Under the pieces are notes generated by a model that was given only the letters and a program-made list of their open reading frames with translations, searched no databases and was not told where the DNA came from. Made by a program: the position numbers and the translations under genes. A DNA stretch of 47,100 nt from an uncultured Verrucomicrobia subdivision 3 bacterium (GTDB taxonomy: Bacteria > Verrucomicrobiota > Verrucomicrobiae > Limisphaerales > UBA11358), in assembly GCA_903921455.1 (NCBI GenBank), contig CAIXPZ010000243.1:1-47100 (forward strand), in the 5' to 3' direction. Below, one piece after another: positions 33,799-43,666 of the stretch (positions within the stretch are counted from its first letter, which is position 1; the number at the start of each line of letters is the position of its first letter).

Positions 33799-34842
33799 TT
33801 AATGCGCCAGTTTTAATTTTGCGCCCGGCGGCAGACACAAGCTGTCCTGGGAGTCTCCGCGTTGAGCGAGCCATGCAAGAATCCGGGTGATGGCCAGGCG
33901 CACAGCCTCATCCGAACTTCGCGGCAGACTGAATCCGGCGCTCCGAAGCTTGGAAGAATCCATGCGCGACTGAGCCACGTCCCCCGGCCAACCTTGCGCA
34001 GACTCGCCAAAGCGAACCTGAGTCTGGCCAGTGAATCCGAGCTGTTCCAACAATTCGGCGGCAATAAATCGCACCGAGGTGGCGGCATCCGGGGCAACGT
34101 TAAAGACATCAAACTTGTTCTTTTCCGCCGCACCGCATTTTTGGGCGGCGAAATTCAACGCCCCCACCAAATCACGAACATAAACATACGGCTTGGCTTG
34201 ATGGCCGTTGCCCAAAACGGTCAGCGCGCCAGGATTTTTTGCCAGTTGACGGATGAAATCGTAAATCACCCCGTGAGTTGTCCGCTCGCCGACGATGTTG
34301 CCAAAGCGCAGAATGATGCTGCGCAATCCGAACGTGCTGCAAAAAGCCGTGACGAGACCTTCGGAAGCAACTTTGCCGGCACCATAGAGACTGACCGGCA
34401 GGCAGGGACCCAAACCTTCATGGGTCACGGTCGTGCCGACATCGCCATAAACCGTGCCGGAACTGGACAACACAATTCTCGGCACATCATTACGCCGCAT
34501 GGCTTCAAGAACATTGTATGTAACGATGGTCTCCTGTTCGAGATCAAGCCGGGTGTTGTCAATACCCCAGCGCGCATCGGGGTTAGCCGCCAAATGAAAG
34601 ACTTGTTCGACCCCGCAAAAATGGGGCAGAATTTTCTCAAGGTCCAACAGGTCCAAGGTGTGAACCTTCAGTCTGGCATCTTGGGCATGGTGCGCAATGT
34701 GATCGCGCCGGCCGGAAGAAAAATTATCCAAGATGACCACCGCCCGCGTCGCCGGGTCGGCCAGCAACGAGTCTACCACATGCGAGCCAATGAAGCCCGC
34801 ACCGCCTGTGACCAAATACGTCAACGCTGGATTCTTCGCCAT
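33799..34842 (-). CDS. NAD-dependent nucleotide-sugar epimerase/dehydratase, second copy
   Basis: A 347-residue extended SDR. VTGGAGFIGSHVVDSLL (NAD binding), VFHLAANPDARWG, LSSSGTVYGD and SLYGAGKVASEG with Tyr-x-x-x-Lys are intact. It is a paralogue of the protein at 28381: the middle part (VTYNVLEAMRRNDVPRIV, GERTTHGVIYDF, YVYVRDLVGALN) aligns throughout. It stands alone on the minus strand between two plus-strand groups and converges with the GT4 gene (10 bases). The substrate is unknown. Confidence 0.9.
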   Translation of the reverse strand: MAKNPALTYLVTGGAGFIGSHVVDSLLADPATRAVVILDNFSSGRRDHIAHHAQDARLKVHTLDLLDLEKILPHFCGVEQVFHLAANPDARWGIDNTRLDLEQETIVTYNVLEAMRRNDVPRIVLSSSGTVYGDVGTTVTHEGLGPCLPVSLYGAGKVASEGLVTAFCSTFGLRSIILRFGNIVGERTTHGVIYDFIRQLAKNPGALTVLGNGHQAKPYVYVRDLVGALNFAAQKCGAAEKNKFDVFNVAPDAATSVRFIAAELLEQLGFTGQTQVRFGESAQGWPGDVAQSRMDSSKLRSAGFSLPRSSDEAVRLAITRILAWLAQRGDSQDSLCLPPGAKLKLAH

Positions 34843-34950
34843 AAAGTTGCGTCCAATATTGCCGCCGCATGATAAACGTCAATGTTTATTACCGTGGCGC
34901 GCCGACTAATTTGAAACAAGTGCTTTTCTTTTGGCGGTCTTTGGGGTTTC

Positions 34951-35703
34951 ATGTTCGGATACATTATGTTCAGAACCCTGCGTTTTCGTATCAGGAAATT
35001 TTTATTCCAAGGGGTGGTGCTAGCCGTGCTGGGCGTGCGGCGCTGGGTGAATTTCACCCGGATTCAGGAATACAAAAGCATCCCCCTGGAACGCCAACGG
35101 CGCGCCTTGATGACAACGGTTGATTTCATCGAGAAGAACATGCGGCTGCTGGATTCGGTCGGGTCGAAAAACGAATTGCTCACCAAGTCCTTCAAAGTCG
35201 CAGATGTTTCCGGCAACCGGCTGATCTGCGAGTTCGGCGTGTTCATGGGCCATTCCGTCAACCACATCGCCAAGATGACCAGCCAGCGCGTCTTCGGCTT
35301 TGATTCGTTTCAGGGCTTGCCCGAAGGCTGGCTGGACATCTGGAAGGTCGGCTCGTTTGCCGTGCCCAAGCCGCCCAAGGTGCGCGCGAATGTCACGCTG
35401 GTCAAAGGCTGGTTCAACGAATCGCTGCCCGGTTTCCTCAAGGAAAATCCCGGTGACGTCGGTTACCTGCATGTGGACAGCGATCTTTATTCCTCGGCCA
35501 AGACGATTTTTGAACAGCTCGAACCGCGCCTCAAGCCCGGCGCGGTCATCGTGTTCGACGAGTATTTCAATTATCCCGAATGGGAGCAAGGTGAACACAA
35601 GGCGTTCACGGAATTTCTGGAGCGGACGGGTTATACGGTGGAATATCTCGGCTACGCCCGCAACGAGGAGCAGGTGGCGGTCATCCTGCGAGAAAAAAAA
35701 TAA
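34951..35703 (+). CDS. TylF/macrocin-type O-methyltransferase-like protein
   Basis: A 250-residue SAM-dependent methyltransferase. The fold motifs are LICEFGVFMGHSVNHIA (SAM loop, residues about 89-105), VFGFDSFQGLPEGW and VGYLHVDSDLYSSAKTIF with metal-binding Asp residues, then PGAVIVFDEYFNYP. This is the pattern of the TylF/MacO group that methylates sugar hydroxyls with a divalent metal. The first 35 residues are hydrophobic and basic and might attach it to the membrane. ATG 34951 is the first start in the frame. It is followed after 15 bases by another methyltransferase gene. Confidence 0.87.
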   Translation: MFGYIMFRTLRFRIRKFLFQGVVLAVLGVRRWVNFTRIQEYKSIPLERQRRALMTTVDFIEKNMRLLDSVGSKNELLTKSFKVADVSGNRLICEFGVFMGHSVNHIAKMTSQRVFGFDSFQGLPEGWLDIWKVGSFAVPKPPKVRANVTLVKGWFNESLPGFLKENPGDVGYLHVDSDLYSSAKTIFEQLEPRLKPGAVIVFDEYFNYPEWEQGEHKAFTEFLERTGYTVEYLGYARNEEQVAVILREKK

Positions 35704-35718
35704 CCACTCAATTTATTT

Positions 35719-36537
35719 ATGCGAATACCGGCAGTTGCCTGGGCATGGGAGTTGATACGGACGGGGAAGACAAAATTCCTCATCGCGGAATGCTGGATGC
35801 GTTTTTACAAGACCGTTCAGGAATGGATTTACGCGCTGCGCTGGCAGGTGTTTGGCCGCCTGCCCGGGGCCGGCGAATTTGATCTCAAGCTGGACACGAA
35901 AAATCCCATCGCCTTTGAGTCACCCGACCATGTGATTCCGTGGGGCACGAGCCGCGATAACAGCACCAATAAAAAATTCGTCACGGTCATGCGCAACCGG
36001 ATTGAACGCGAACATCCCAAGACCGCAGTCGGCTCGCTAGATCTGGGCTGCTCCGGCGGACAGCTGGTGGCGGATTTTCGCAACTTGGGTTGGCGGTCGG
36101 TGGGATTGGAAGGTTCAGATTTTTCGCTCAAGCACAAGCGCGCCAACTGGCCGGCACTCGCCGGGAAAAACCTGTTCACCTGCGACATTACCAAACCCTT
36201 CAAACTCACCTCGCGCGGCGAACCGATCCAGTTTCATCTCGTAACGATGTGGGAAGTTCTGGAGCACATCCAGGCAAGTGACCTGCCGCAATTGTTCAAC
36301 AACATCTCCGCCCATCTCGCGCCGGGCGGCTATTTCATCGCCTCGACAACCTCCGAGACGGACATTCACGACGGGATTGACCTGCACCAGACCAAATGGA
36401 CGAATCAGGAATGGCGGCAATGGCTCGCCAAGAACCAGCCTGAATTTGAATGGTTTGACTTGGGCCTGAAATTCTACCAGTTCGTCCGACACAACCAGGA
36501 AGGCTCCTTCCTGACTTACCGGAAAAAATCTCCGTAG
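35719..36537 (+). CDS. SAM-dependent class I methyltransferase
   Basis: A 272-residue methyltransferase. SAM motif I is SLDLGCSGGQLVADF (residues about 106-120); motif II GLEGSDFS, FHLVTMWEVLEHI and LAPGGYFIASTTSE follow. The first 60 residues contain aromatic and basic residues without a clear membrane segment. Related proteins occur in O-antigen and exopolysaccharide loci. It follows the TylF-like gene by 15 bases and converges with the next gene at 36550. Confidence 0.87.
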   Translation: MRIPAVAWAWELIRTGKTKFLIAECWMRFYKTVQEWIYALRWQVFGRLPGAGEFDLKLDTKNPIAFESPDHVIPWGTSRDNSTNKKFVTVMRNRIEREHPKTAVGSLDLGCSGGQLVADFRNLGWRSVGLEGSDFSLKHKRANWPALAGKNLFTCDITKPFKLTSRGEPIQFHLVTMWEVLEHIQASDLPQLFNNISAHLAPGGYFIASTTSETDIHDGIDLHQTKWTNQEWRQWLAKNQPEFEWFDLGLKFYQFVRHNQEGSFLTYRKKSP

Positions 36538-36549
36538 AGAACCGCCGGG

Positions 36550-37440
36550 TCAGTCTTTTTCGACCGGGGTGAAAAACCGGCGGTTGCGCAGGGAATGTGA
36601 CCGGTAGAATTTCAGCCCCGTATTTACGGCCTTGAACAGATGCGCCACTTTGGGCAACCGCCGCCTCATCCAGCGCACGAAAATTCCGGGCGAGCCGTCC
36701 GGGGCCGCCGCTTGGCCAGCCGCCTCCTCCCACATGACGGAATAGTCGCTTTGCATGGGCATCTTCTGGAAAATCTCCACGCTATTGGTCTTCTTCGCCT
36801 GCACCAAGAGACAAATCAGCGAGTAAGAAATCAGCTCTACCCGCGAACGGATGGCTTGCGGATCCGACACGCGATACCAGCGGTCGTGCGGCCCAACCGC
36901 ATAGGCAATCATCTCGGTCATTTGAAAACCATTTTCTGCGGAAAAGGCCCGGAAGAAAAGTTCGGGGCTAAATTGATAGAAGCCATGACCGAGCCAGTTA
37001 TTTCCCGGCGCGTGCAAAAACAATTCGCCGCCTGGGCGCACCAGCTCCATGCAATTGCGCAGAGCGATGGGAAAATTAAACACGTGCTCCAGCGTGCCGC
37101 CGTCGTAAACCACATCGTAGCCGTCGCGCCAAGTTGGCGGGATGGGCTGGTTCAAGTCATGCACCAGCGTTGCGCCCTCGTAATCGGAAGCGTCGAGCGA
37201 GTGAACGCTGGTGGCACCCAGCGCGCGGAACAAATCGTCCGCAAAACCGCCGACCGCACCTTTTTCCGGCAACTTGTTGCGAAACAGTGCATCCGACAAA
37301 CCATGTTGCTGCAGCAACTCACAGATTTTGGCCGGGAACACGTCCAAGTTCAGCCGGCCAATAGTCAAAACCTTGCCAAATTGAAGACCGTTTTTACGGG
37401 CGCGCAATAGAAATTGAATGGCATTAATATCGAGACCCAT
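36550..37440 (-). CDS. SAM-dependent methyltransferase-like protein
   Basis: A 296-residue protein. The start region (KVLTIGRLNLDVFP) resembles a diverged SAM loop, while ATLVHDLNQPIPPTWRDGYD, VVYDGGTLEHVFNFPIALRN and CMELVRPGGELFLHAPGNNW form a clear class I methyltransferase core. The order suggests a subfamily with a modified first strand. The basic tail after residue 255 (RWMRRRLPK) may bind membrane or nucleic acid. It runs opposite to its neighbours. The target is unknown. Confidence 0.8.
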   Translation of the reverse strand: MGLDINAIQFLLRARKNGLQFGKVLTIGRLNLDVFPAKICELLQQHGLSDALFRNKLPEKGAVGGFADDLFRALGATSVHSLDASDYEGATLVHDLNQPIPPTWRDGYDVVYDGGTLEHVFNFPIALRNCMELVRPGGELFLHAPGNNWLGHGFYQFSPELFFRAFSAENGFQMTEMIAYAVGPHDRWYRVSDPQAIRSRVELISYSLICLLVQAKKTNSVEIFQKMPMQSDYSVMWEEAAGQAAAPDGSPGIFVRWMRRRLPKVAHLFKAVNTGLKFYRSHSLRNRRFFTPVEKD

Positions 37441-37763
37441 ATTTTATAGAGATTAAGCGTCGGCAAAATTTTGTTTTAAACACTGGGTTAAATTTTACAG
37501 AAGCATATTGGCAAAGGCAGCATCACCTGTTTCGTCAAGGGTGACAAGCTTTTTGGCCAGACAACCGCCTCCAGCCAAGGCGGCCAAACTAACGCCATTG
37601 GGCGGCGCGGCTTGACTTGAACTTGAGAAACCAGTTTCCTTTGCCCGAAAATATGTGCCCTGATAAGCACTGGCCGCCGCCCATTAAAGTTCTGATTCCC
37701 CAGACTTAAAACATTGACGGGATCACGGGAAACATCGCCGTCCCAGTTGTCCGCCCAAAGACC
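37441..37763. other. Gap with a possible decayed coding remnant
   Basis: These 323 bases lie between divergent genes. No intact gene is visible. On the minus strand two adjoining frames look protein-like: one with DNWDGDVSRDPVNVLSLGNQ (about 37590-37780) and, one frame shifted, one with AKETGFSSSSQAAPPNGVS up to a TAA at 37495-37497. They may be a frameshifted remnant, but I recognise no family. Confidence 0.35.
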
Positions 37764-39866
37764 ATGAATACAAGCACTGTTTACGAAGATATTCGCAGCG
37801 TTCTGTTTCCAGAACGACGGTGGCAATATATTTTCCACCTCGTCGTGCTGCTGGTTTCATCGGCATATTGGGTGGGGTCATTCGCCAAACTGCCCGACAG
37901 CACCATGGCCGAAATTGTCTTGTATCGGCCGGAAGGAGATACCGAGTTGTATCCGGTGATATCCTCGTTAAGCAAGTTTAACCTAGGAGACGTTCAAGAT
38001 GCCGAGAAATGCGGCCAGGGACTGGCCTCTTTTCCGGTGGTAAGCCTGATACCGCACGCATTGGCTTATGCGCTTTTTGGGAAAGTCGGTTATGTGGTGG
38101 CCGATTTGCTATTGTCGTGGCTGTTCTTCGTTGTCGTCACCGTCTTTTTCAGACAATGCAACATGGGCGCGCTTTCGAGCCTGATCATCGGCTCCGGACT
38201 TGCCATCAATGCCCTCCAGCCACTGGCCGGCAAGCTGGGCGAATCCTGGACACATCTGCTCAGCTTTCTGAATGTGCAAGTCTGGGAAAATGGCTTCCCC
38301 AACCTGGTTGAACTGCCGCTTTATGTAAAACGCATCCAGCGCCCCATGATCACGGAACTGCTGCTCATCGCCTTCCTTTATCTGCTCCTCAAGCTGTGGC
38401 GTGAGCGTCAACTACCTTCCCTGCGCCGCGGTCTGGGCATGGGCGCCATGCTGGCCTTGCTGGTGCAAGGCGACCTTTATTCCGCAGTGACCACCGGATT
38501 GATACTGGCGGCTTTGATTTTGTGGCTGACGGCGGCGGATGGTTGGCGCATACCTTGGCGGTTCCTCGGCGGGGTTACGGCAGGAGGGATTCTTTTCGGC
38601 AGTTTTTTTCTTTTGCAAAGGATCAAGGAACACCCAGATATACAAGGGCGGATTGGCGTGGCAACTTACTCCCGATTGGAACCGCTATTTTTGCCCGGTT
38701 ATGCGCCGTTGATACGGGTCGGCATCATCTTGGCTCTGGCCAGCGTGGTCTATTATGCGGCACGCCAGACGAGGCATTCCGCTTTGCCGGAAGATTCATT
38801 ATCTGCCAAAAAGAAACCCCTGGCTGACGCTGAAAACAAGAAGTCAACCGCAAGCGCTTACAACGGATCGGGAATCTCGAGAAAAAAGCTGAACTATTGC
38901 CAATGGATGTCGGCGGATCAGCAAGTTGCCATCTTTCTCGCATTTTTTCTGGTGGTTTCATATTTCGCGCAACCGACCCAGATTTTTCTGCTGGGAAAAG
39001 GTGCGCAGATATACCACTACCTGCTGGCGATACCCATTTACTACGGGTATGCGATGATTGCCCTCGTGGCCGGCCTGGTCAGACTGGCCATGCCCGCAAA
39101 AGCCAGGGGACTGATGCAGGAATTGGCCTTCACCCCCGGCATCGTGGGCGCTTTGGTGCTTACAATTTTATTCACCATCGAGACAATCGCAGCCGTGGAC
39201 GCCCCGCTGTCCCGCGTGGTTTACTTGCAAAACCCGCGCGGCGCCGACGCCGAATCGGAACCATGGAAACTGACGGGCGACGCTTATCGCCCCAACCTTC
39301 GGGCTTTGGAGAAAGAATTCCGCGACAATCCTGTCCTCCAGCAGACCAAGACCATTTCGACCTTGTGCGTGGACGCTAACTTTCTGCTCACGGGCTTTTA
39401 TGACAAAAAGGCTTTCAACCCCTATATCGGCGAAACCACCTTAACTGATGATGAAGTTGAAAGCCGGCTGTGCGAGCTGGCAAAAATAATGCGCCTTCGC
39501 CCGGAAGATTTCGGCATGTTTGTCAAACAGACTTATATGCTCGCTTATTGGCTCGGCGGCAATAAATACCGCTTTGCGACCGACCACAAATTCTCTGACG
39601 ATTCAGATTACCCGCCTCAGGACATTTACTTTTCACACTATATGCCCAAGCAGTGGGGGTGGATCCTCAGGCTCCCCAATAGTGAAGACGACCGGTTGAT
39701 GAAGAAATACTCCGAAACCCTGGCCCGCAAATCCGACACTTCGCGGTATCCGGATACCATCATCCTAACCATCGAAGAAAGAAAAATGGGGCTTCTGCCA
39801 ACGCCTGAACTGTATCGCGAATTCTACACCAATCAGGCATTCTCGGTCTATCTAAAGCAGCCCTGA
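37764..39866 (+). CDS. Large polytopic membrane protein, unknown function
   Basis: A 700-residue protein with about ten hydrophobic segments between residues 22 and 485 (for example IFHLVVLLVSSAYWVG, VVADLLLSWLFFVVVTVFF, ELLLIAFLYLLLKLW, VAIFLAFFLVVSYFA, GIVGALVLTILFTIETIAAV) and a soluble C-terminal domain of about 210 residues. A hydrophilic loop with acidic residues (RPEGDTELYP) follows the first membrane segment, as in GT-C glycosyltransferases, but no specific family is recognised. A charged, Lys/Ser-rich loop of about 50 residues lies in the middle (350-400). The context suggests a role in glycan transfer or transport. ATG 37764 is the first start. Confidence 0.75.
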   Translation: MNTSTVYEDIRSVLFPERRWQYIFHLVVLLVSSAYWVGSFAKLPDSTMAEIVLYRPEGDTELYPVISSLSKFNLGDVQDAEKCGQGLASFPVVSLIPHALAYALFGKVGYVVADLLLSWLFFVVVTVFFRQCNMGALSSLIIGSGLAINALQPLAGKLGESWTHLLSFLNVQVWENGFPNLVELPLYVKRIQRPMITELLLIAFLYLLLKLWRERQLPSLRRGLGMGAMLALLVQGDLYSAVTTGLILAALILWLTAADGWRIPWRFLGGVTAGGILFGSFFLLQRIKEHPDIQGRIGVATYSRLEPLFLPGYAPLIRVGIILALASVVYYAARQTRHSALPEDSLSAKKKPLADAENKKSTASAYNGSGISRKKLNYCQWMSADQQVAIFLAFFLVVSYFAQPTQIFLLGKGAQIYHYLLAIPIYYGYAMIALVAGLVRLAMPAKARGLMQELAFTPGIVGALVLTILFTIETIAAVDAPLSRVVYLQNPRGADAESEPWKLTGDAYRPNLRALEKEFRDNPVLQQTKTISTLCVDANFLLTGFYDKKAFNPYIGETTLTDDEVESRLCELAKIMRLRPEDFGMFVKQTYMLAYWLGGNKYRFATDHKFSDDSDYPPQDIYFSHYMPKQWGWILRLPNSEDDRLMKKYSETLARKSDTSRYPDTIILTIEERKMGLLPTPELYREFYTNQAFSVYLKQP

Positions 39867-40083
39867 CAACGCACTGCAATTTTCCCCCGACACAGGCTTC
39901 GGCAAACGTCGGCACTCATCTGCGACTAAAAGGCCGGGTTAAGCCCAATGGGTCTTTCCCAATTATTTACGCTGGTGAACATTGAGTATTGTGTAGGCGC
40001 ACAGACGACGAACCCACCTTGACACTGCCGGCATCAACGCGCAGACTTCCGCCCAAAATTCGTTTGAAACGCTGCTTCTGGTC

Positions 40084-42804
40084 ATGAAACATTTCAATCT
40101 CAAACCGAAAGGCCACAGTCTCTGGTTGGTCGCCTTGTTGGCGGTCATCTTAACCCTGCTATTCTGGCGCAGCTTCCTGCCGGATTATGTTCATTTCTCC
40201 AATGACGGGCCGCTGGGAGTTCAAATGTCGGCCTGGACCCACCTGCCCGACGCTTTTACCGGGACTTGGGACGACTTGAACGACGTTGGCTCAAATAGCG
40301 GTGCCTGGCCGACGGAAGTCAGTCAGGGCGTCCGCTGGCTGATGAATCCGATTGGCTATGCCAAATTTTTCCCGCCCATCGCCTTGTTTATTCTCGGCCT
40401 GGGGGCATGGGCCTTTTTCCGGCAACTGAAACTATCCCCGCTGGCGTCCACACTGGGCGCACTCGCGGCCATGTTGAACTCTGGCTTTTTTGCCCCCGCC
40501 TGTTGGGGCGTGGGCCTTCAGGAAGTGGCTTTTGGCCTGGATTTCATGGCTCTGGCTCTGGTGATGGCCAACACCCCATCAACGCCGTGGCGGATCCGCT
40601 GGACACGGCTCGCGCTGGCAGGGCTTTGCGTGGGCTTGAACGTCATGGAAGCGGCGGACATCGGGGCTTTGAGCAGTATTTTTGTGGCGATCTTTGTCTT
40701 CTACAAATCACTTTTGGAGGTGGATGGCAGCATTTGGGCCAAAACCCTGCGCGGCATCGGGCGCGTGGCCATCGTGGCGATATTCGCCGGCTTTCTGGCC
40801 ACGCAGTTTCTGGTAACGCTCGTCTCCACTCAAATTCAAGGCATCGCCGGTCAAGGTCAAGATTCGGAAACCAAAGCCCAACACTGGGACTGGGCCACCC
40901 AATGGAGCCTGCCGAAACTCGAAACTTTCGGAATTTTTGTCCCCGGCGTGTTCGGATACAAAATGGACACACCCAAAGACATGATGCCGCAGTTTCAGAA
41001 ATCGTTTGAGGGCGGCGTCTATTGGGGCGGCATTGGACGCTCACCGGAAATCGATCGCTACCTCGACGCCGGCGCACAGGGCCAAATGCCACCGGGCTTC
41101 ATGCGCTTCACCGGCGGCGGCGATTACAGCGGCATCCTCGTCTGCCTATTGGCAGCGTGGGCCATCGCTCAATCATTGCGAAAAAAATCCTCTCCCTTCA
41201 CGGACACGGAGAAAAAATTCATCTGGTTCTGGGCGTTGGTGTTGGTTGGATCACTTTTACTTGCGTGGGGCCGGTTTGCGCCAATGTTTTATGGCGTGCT
41301 TTATCAACTGCCCTATTTCTCCACGATTCGAAACCCAGACAAGTTTCTCTATTTTACCAGTTGGGCACTGGTGGTGCTTTTTGCCTATGGCGTCCATAGC
41401 TTGAGCCTGCGATATTTGAACGCTTCCGCCGCCAAACCAGCCGATCTCACCACCCAAGTCAGGCTCTGGTGGACACGCGTCAACAGTTTTGAGCGCAAAT
41501 GGACGCTAGTTTGCGCGGGGATTCTCGGGGCAAGTATTTTGGGCTGGCTGATTTTTTCAGGAGAGAAAAACGCCTTCATCGCCTACCTGCAAAAAATGGG
41601 CTTTCCGGACACGGATCCAACCCATGAAAATTCAGCACCCGCCATCGCCGCCTTCAGCCTCGGCCAAGTGGGCTGGTTTGTTTTGCTGCTAACGGCAGCT
41701 TTGACCCTGATGACCTTGACGCTGGCCGGTTATTTTGCCGGCGCGCGCGCCAAAATCGGCGCGACCCTGCTGGGAGCCTTACTGGTTTTTGATCTTGGCC
41801 GCGCGAATCTGCCTTACATCACCCACTGGGATTACAAACAGAAATATGAAGTAGTGTCCCTCAATCCCATCGTGGAATTTCTGCGAAACCAGCCCTACGA
41901 ACACCGCGTGGCCGGCCTCCCATTTCGCACTCCGGAAGGCATGGAATATCTCGATCAGATGTATCGCATCGAATGGATGCAACACCATTTCCCGTATTAC
42001 AACATCCAAAGCCTGGACATCGTGCAGATGCCGCGCATGCCGGAAGATCTGAAGGCCTATCTGGAAGCGTTCTCCCCGCGCGGCACGGCTGAGAGTGTTC
42101 CGCTCTTTGCCCGGCGCTGGACGCTGACCAACACCCGTTATTTGCTCGGGGCAGCGGGTTATTTGGACGTTTTGAACCAGCAACTGGATCCCATCCAGCA
42201 CCGTTTCCGCATCGCTCAACGGTTTGAAATCGTGCCCAAACCCGGCATCCTGCAACCCAGCCGGCTGGAAGAACTCACCGCTGCCGCCAGTGAAAACGGC
42301 CGTTACGCGCTGTTTGAATTCACCGGCGCCCTGCCCCGCGTCAAACTTTACGGGAGCTGGCTGGTCAACACCAACGACCAAACCAATCTTAAAACCCTCG
42401 CCGACCTGAACTTTGACCCGGCGAAAACAGTGCTCGTTTCCACGCCACAAAAAAATCTGCCTGCCGTGGCTACCAATGAAAATCCCGGCACCGTCGAATT
42501 CAAAAGTTACTCGCCCAAGAAACTGGTTTTCAACGTGAACGCCACCGCGCCCTCGGTGCTGCTGCTCAACGATAAATACGACCCCAACTGGCGCGTCACG
42601 GTGGATGGCAAGCCCGCCGAACTGCTGCGCTGCAATTTCCTCATGCGCGGGGTCCAAATAACCGCCGGATCGCATACGGTGGAATTTGATTTTGTCCTTT
42701 CAAACAAGCCGCTTTACGTGACTCTGGCGGCGATGGCCACGGGGCTACTGCTCTGTCTTTACTTGTTTGTCGCCACGCGCCCGAAAAACACCACCCAAAC
42801 GTAA
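40084..42804 (+). CDS. YfhO-like polytopic membrane protein
   Basis: A 906-residue membrane protein. One segment near residues 14-32 is followed by an acidic outer loop (FSNDGPLGVQMS), then about eleven further hydrophobic segments up to residue 565. A soluble C-terminal part of about 310 residues ends with a beta domain (LLLNDKYDPNWRVTVDGKPA, MRGVQITAGSHTVEFDF) and a last membrane segment. This end (a DPNW...VDGKPA...GSHTVEF pattern) is typical of YfhO proteins, GT-C-like enzymes that glycosylate teichoic acids or other surface polymers using lipid-linked sugars. It is 217 bases downstream of the other large membrane protein and probably works with it. Confidence 0.82.
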   Translation: MKHFNLKPKGHSLWLVALLAVILTLLFWRSFLPDYVHFSNDGPLGVQMSAWTHLPDAFTGTWDDLNDVGSNSGAWPTEVSQGVRWLMNPIGYAKFFPPIALFILGLGAWAFFRQLKLSPLASTLGALAAMLNSGFFAPACWGVGLQEVAFGLDFMALALVMANTPSTPWRIRWTRLALAGLCVGLNVMEAADIGALSSIFVAIFVFYKSLLEVDGSIWAKTLRGIGRVAIVAIFAGFLATQFLVTLVSTQIQGIAGQGQDSETKAQHWDWATQWSLPKLETFGIFVPGVFGYKMDTPKDMMPQFQKSFEGGVYWGGIGRSPEIDRYLDAGAQGQMPPGFMRFTGGGDYSGILVCLLAAWAIAQSLRKKSSPFTDTEKKFIWFWALVLVGSLLLAWGRFAPMFYGVLYQLPYFSTIRNPDKFLYFTSWALVVLFAYGVHSLSLRYLNASAAKPADLTTQVRLWWTRVNSFERKWTLVCAGILGASILGWLIFSGEKNAFIAYLQKMGFPDTDPTHENSAPAIAAFSLGQVGWFVLLLTAALTLMTLTLAGYFAGARAKIGATLLGALLVFDLGRANLPYITHWDYKQKYEVVSLNPIVEFLRNQPYEHRVAGLPFRTPEGMEYLDQMYRIEWMQHHFPYYNIQSLDIVQMPRMPEDLKAYLEAFSPRGTAESVPLFARRWTLTNTRYLLGAAGYLDVLNQQLDPIQHRFRIAQRFEIVPKPGILQPSRLEELTAAASENGRYALFEFTGALPRVKLYGSWLVNTNDQTNLKTLADLNFDPAKTVLVSTPQKNLPAVATNENPGTVEFKSYSPKKLVFNVNATAPSVLLLNDKYDPNWRVTVDGKPAELLRCNFLMRGVQITAGSHTVEFDFVLSNKPLYVTLAAMATGLLLCLYLFVATRPKNTTQT

Positions 42805-42855
42805 CGACCAAGCCCGTCCATCAAGAGTAGTAAATTGCTGAGCTATTTCCCAACG

Positions 42856-43617
42856 TCACAAACCCGTTGGATAATTGAGAAATTGCCACGGCACTTGGAA
42901 TTTTTTCGCCAAATCCGCCGCCAGTGCCTTCACGCCAAAGGTTTCGGTGGCATAATGGCCGGCGTAAAAAACATTCAGTCCGAGTTCTTCCGCCAGCGCG
43001 AAGGTCCAGTGCGGGCCTTCGCCGGTGATGAAGGTATCCACGCCTCCGGCAACCGCCTGTTTCAATTCCGCGCCCGCGCCGCCGGTAACCACGCCGATGC
43101 GCCGGCAGATGTCTTTTCCGCCCGGAATCACCTTGGGCTTTACGCCCGTCGCCCGCTCCAATCGTTTGGCCAGTTCCAACCGGGAGAGGTTCGCTGCCGA
43201 TTTGAAACCGATGTTTTGTCCGTGGCTGGAGAAAAACGGCTGGAGCTTTTTCAACCCCAACGCGCCGCAAAGCTGCGCGTTGTTGCCGAGCCGGGGATGC
43301 GCATCCAGCGGCAAGTGCGAACTGTAAACGGCAAGATTATGATCCAAAAGCAACCGGAGCAGCGCGTAGTTTTTTCCGGTCCACGGCTGCCGCGCCCCCC
43401 AGAATAAACCGTGATGGACGATGAGCAAATCCGCCTGGGCAGCGATGGCCAGCTTCACCGTGGCCAGACTGGCGTCCACGGTGGCGGCGATGCGCGTCAC
43501 GGTGCCGGAGTTTTCCACCTGCAATCCATTCACCGCGCCGTCGTAGTCACCGATTTCGCGCGGGCGGAGGATTTTATCGCAATGTTTGACCAGGGCGGCA
43601 AGCGAGGCTTTCGGCAT
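42856..43617 (-). CDS. Nif3-like dinuclear metal centre protein
   Basis: A 253-residue protein of the Nif3/YbgI (GTP cyclohydrolase I type 2-like) family. Seen: YDGAVNGLQVENSG near the start, LLIVHHGLFWG with two metal-binding His, YSSHLPLDAHPRLGNNAQL with Asp and His, TGEGPHWTFALAEELGLNV and GHYATETFGVKAL with His and Glu. The biological role of the family is unsettled. ATG 43617 starts the conserved part. The DUF1737 gene upstream may be in the same transcript (49-base gap). Confidence 0.9.
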   Translation of the reverse strand: MPKASLAALVKHCDKILRPREIGDYDGAVNGLQVENSGTVTRIAATVDASLATVKLAIAAQADLLIVHHGLFWGARQPWTGKNYALLRLLLDHNLAVYSSHLPLDAHPRLGNNAQLCGALGLKKLQPFFSSHGQNIGFKSAANLSRLELAKRLERATGVKPKVIPGGKDICRRIGVVTGGAGAELKQAVAGGVDTFITGEGPHWTFALAEELGLNVFYAGHYATETFGVKALAADLAKKFQVPWQFLNYPTGL

Positions 43618-43666
43618 GACGCGATGAAAGCAAATCGGACCAAAACTGCAAGCGGGAAGCAACAGC

